From NCBI GenBank assembly GCA_937891565.1, contig CALAHA010000128.1, positions 1 through 6,525 on the forward strand: 6,525 bases of DNA, read 5' to 3'. The notes under the pieces were generated by a model that searched no databases, had not been told where the DNA came from, and was given only the letters and a program-made list of their open reading frames with translations. Shown piece by piece: positions 5,483 through 6,525 of the stretch. Made by a program: the position numbers and the translations under genes. This DNA comes from an uncultured Ilumatobacter sp. (GTDB taxonomy: Bacteria > Actinomycetota > Acidimicrobiia > Acidimicrobiales > Ilumatobacteraceae). How positions within the stretch are numbered: the first letter of the stretch is position 1; the number at the start of each line of letters is the position of its first letter.

Positions 5483-6150
5483 CGCGCACCCATGTCCTGA
5501 TCGACCTCGACGGAACCATCTCAGATTCCCACGCCGGAATTGCCCGATCGCTGCAATACGCGTTCACCGAATGCGGATTCGAACCGCCGTCCGATAATGC
5601 CGTCCGAGACGTCATTGGGCCGCCGTTCGAGGTGTCGTTCCCGAAGCTCGGCGTCGGCCCTGGCGACTTCGAGCGCGTCGTCGACAAGTACCGGGAGCGG
5701 TACAACGAGATTGGCCTGTTCGAAAACACCGTCTACGACGGCATCCCCGAGATGCTCGAAACACTTCGTGCCGACGGCCTCACGCTCGCACTCGCCACCG
5801 CCAAGCCAGAAGAACCAGCTCGCAGGATCACCGCACACTTCGGATTAAGCCACCACTTCGCCTTCGAAGCGGGCTCCAGCGGCAAGAGTGGCAATCGGCG
5901 CACCAAAGCCGACGTCATTACGTACGCACTCGCTGCACTCAGCATCTCAGCAGGCGATCACGTCGTGATGCTCGGCGATCGCGATCATGACGTCGAAGGC
6001 GCCAAAGCCAACAATATCGACTGCATTGGTGTCACCTGGGGGTTCGGTTCCCACGAAGAACTCATCGGCGCTGGCGCTCACCTGATCGTGAACACCCCCT
6101 CAGAAGTTGCTGCAGCCGTCGCAGGGACATACCGTCAGGGCCCGGTATGA
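5479..6150 (+). CDS. HAD-family hydrolase, phosphoglycolate phosphatase-like
   Basis: The 223-residue soluble protein has all four HAD motifs: DLDGT (9-13) with nucleophile D9 and acid/base D11, Thr 107 in LATAKP (motif II), Lys 143 in RTKADVI (motif III), and GDRDHD (166-171) with metal-binding Asp residues (motif IV). The helical cap between about 16 and 85 is type C1. VEGAKANNIDCIGVTWGFGSHEEL (from 172) is very typical of the Gph/PgpB-like branch, which removes phosphate from 2-phosphoglycolate or related small phosphates. Specificity within this branch is not predictable from motifs, so no gene symbol is given. Length is normal and no key residue is missing. It starts in an ATGA overlap with the channel gene and ends in an ATGA overlap with the next membrane protein, so the three are probably one transcript. 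Confidence 0.93.
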   Translation: MTRTHVLIDLDGTISDSHAGIARSLQYAFTECGFEPPSDNAVRDVIGPPFEVSFPKLGVGPGDFERVVDKYRERYNEIGLFENTVYDGIPEMLETLRADGLTLALATAKPEEPARRITAHFGLSHHFAFEAGSSGKSGNRRTKADVITYALAALSISAGDHVVMLGDRDHDVEGAKANNIDCIGVTWGFGSHEELIGAGAHLIVNTPSEVAAAVAGTYRQGPV

Positions 6151-6525
6151 GAACTTCTGGGGAGAACGTCACCGAATCGAGCGCCCCAGCAGATGGCTAT
6201 CGGCAGTCGAATGCACCTGCCGATCGCTTCATGCGCCGGTTGCTGCGGCTCCCAGAGGGCAAGACCTCGACCGCCCAAGAAGCACGGAGCGCCTTTCAGA
6301 AGTCGATTGCGATCACCGCGTGCCGCTGCATCGTCATGTATCTGGTTCTCCCGTTCGTGCTCCCCGTCGTGGGCCTTGCCAGTGGCGTTGGCCCGGCGAT
6401 CGGCCTCACAATCGGCATCCTCGCGATCATCTCGATCATCTACTCGATTCGCCGTTTCTGGCGCGCCGATCACAGCAAACGCTGGCACTACACGGCTTTC
6501 GCCACACTGATCATCGGTTCTTTGA
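6147..6525 (+). CDS. Conserved membrane protein of unknown function, N-terminal part
   Basis: The gene starts at the ATG overlapping the phosphatase stop (ATGA), with AGGG six bases before it, and stays open to the right edge, giving 126 residues. The first 50 residues are polar, with PADRFMRRLLRLPEG near 24-38. Hydrophobic segments follow near 55-79 and 81-102, then the basic turn IRRFWRADHSKRWHYTAF (101-118) and the start of a third segment. I recall the pattern RC...Y..LPF..P..GL..GVGP followed by SIRRFWRADH..RWHYT in unnamed actinobacterial membrane proteins, but no function is known to me. The apparent TGA at the last three bases is out of frame. Confidence 0.8.
   Translation, partial: MRTSGENVTESSAPADGYRQSNAPADRFMRRLLRLPEGKTSTAQEARSAFQKSIAITACRCIVMYLVLPFVLPVVGLASGVGPAIGLTIGILAIISIIYSIRRFWRADHSKRWHYTAFATLIIGSL

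Noticed and set aside
5170..5493. Minus-strand open frame with Val/Met-rich repeats over the channel gene
   Set aside because: It only reflects the 9-base repeat read backwards, and the plus frame has clear channel-like segments.
6523..6525. Apparent TGA at the right edge
   Set aside because: The last membrane gene reads TTG at 6522-6524, so this TGA is out of frame and the gene continues beyond the window.

Overview
The window is GC-rich DNA with every supported gene on the + strand. Neighbouring genes are packed closely, with four-base start/stop overlaps at several junctions. Base composition, DrrAB-like exporter genes and a conserved membrane protein of actinobacterial type suggest a high-GC actinobacterium, possibly of the Acidimicrobiia. 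That taxonomic guess is inference, because there is no rRNA or other marker gene here.

Region 1 (1-2309) looks like oxidative catabolism. It opens with the C-terminal end of a large-subunit molybdenum hydroxylase (CO dehydrogenase/xanthine dehydrogenase family). A 33-base perfect inverted repeat follows. Next is a 190-residue HD-domain protein whose metal-ligand pattern resembles the mixed-valence di-iron oxygenases (PhnZ/MIOX type) more than an ordinary HD phosphohydrolase. A zinc-free-looking medium-chain dehydrogenase/reductase overlaps its stop codon. The HD gene and the reductase are probably translated together; their substrates are unknown.

Region 2 (2310-5011) begins with a 103-base intergenic gap. 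The gap carries four 11-base direct repeats, the last of which merges into a 12-base palindrome, so it is a likely control region. It precedes a three-gene ABC exporter: a DrrA-like ATPase and two ABC-2 permeases, with four-base overlaps at both junctions. The two different permeases could form a heterodimeric membrane part. The cargo cannot be told from sequence.

Region 3 (5012-6525) starts 45 bases later. It holds a very small potassium-channel-like protein without a regulatory RCK domain, then a phosphoglycolate-phosphatase-like HAD hydrolase, then a conserved membrane protein that runs off the window. Both junctions are ATGA overlaps. The most striking observation in the window is here: the channel's pore helix and filter approach is built from nine tandem 9-base units. 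The usual pore needs about two, so there are exactly 21 extra residues (Thr-Thr-Ile/Ala/Val triplets) just before the Val-Gly-Phe filter, with the reading frame intact.

No tRNA, rRNA, CRISPR array or insertion sequence was seen.
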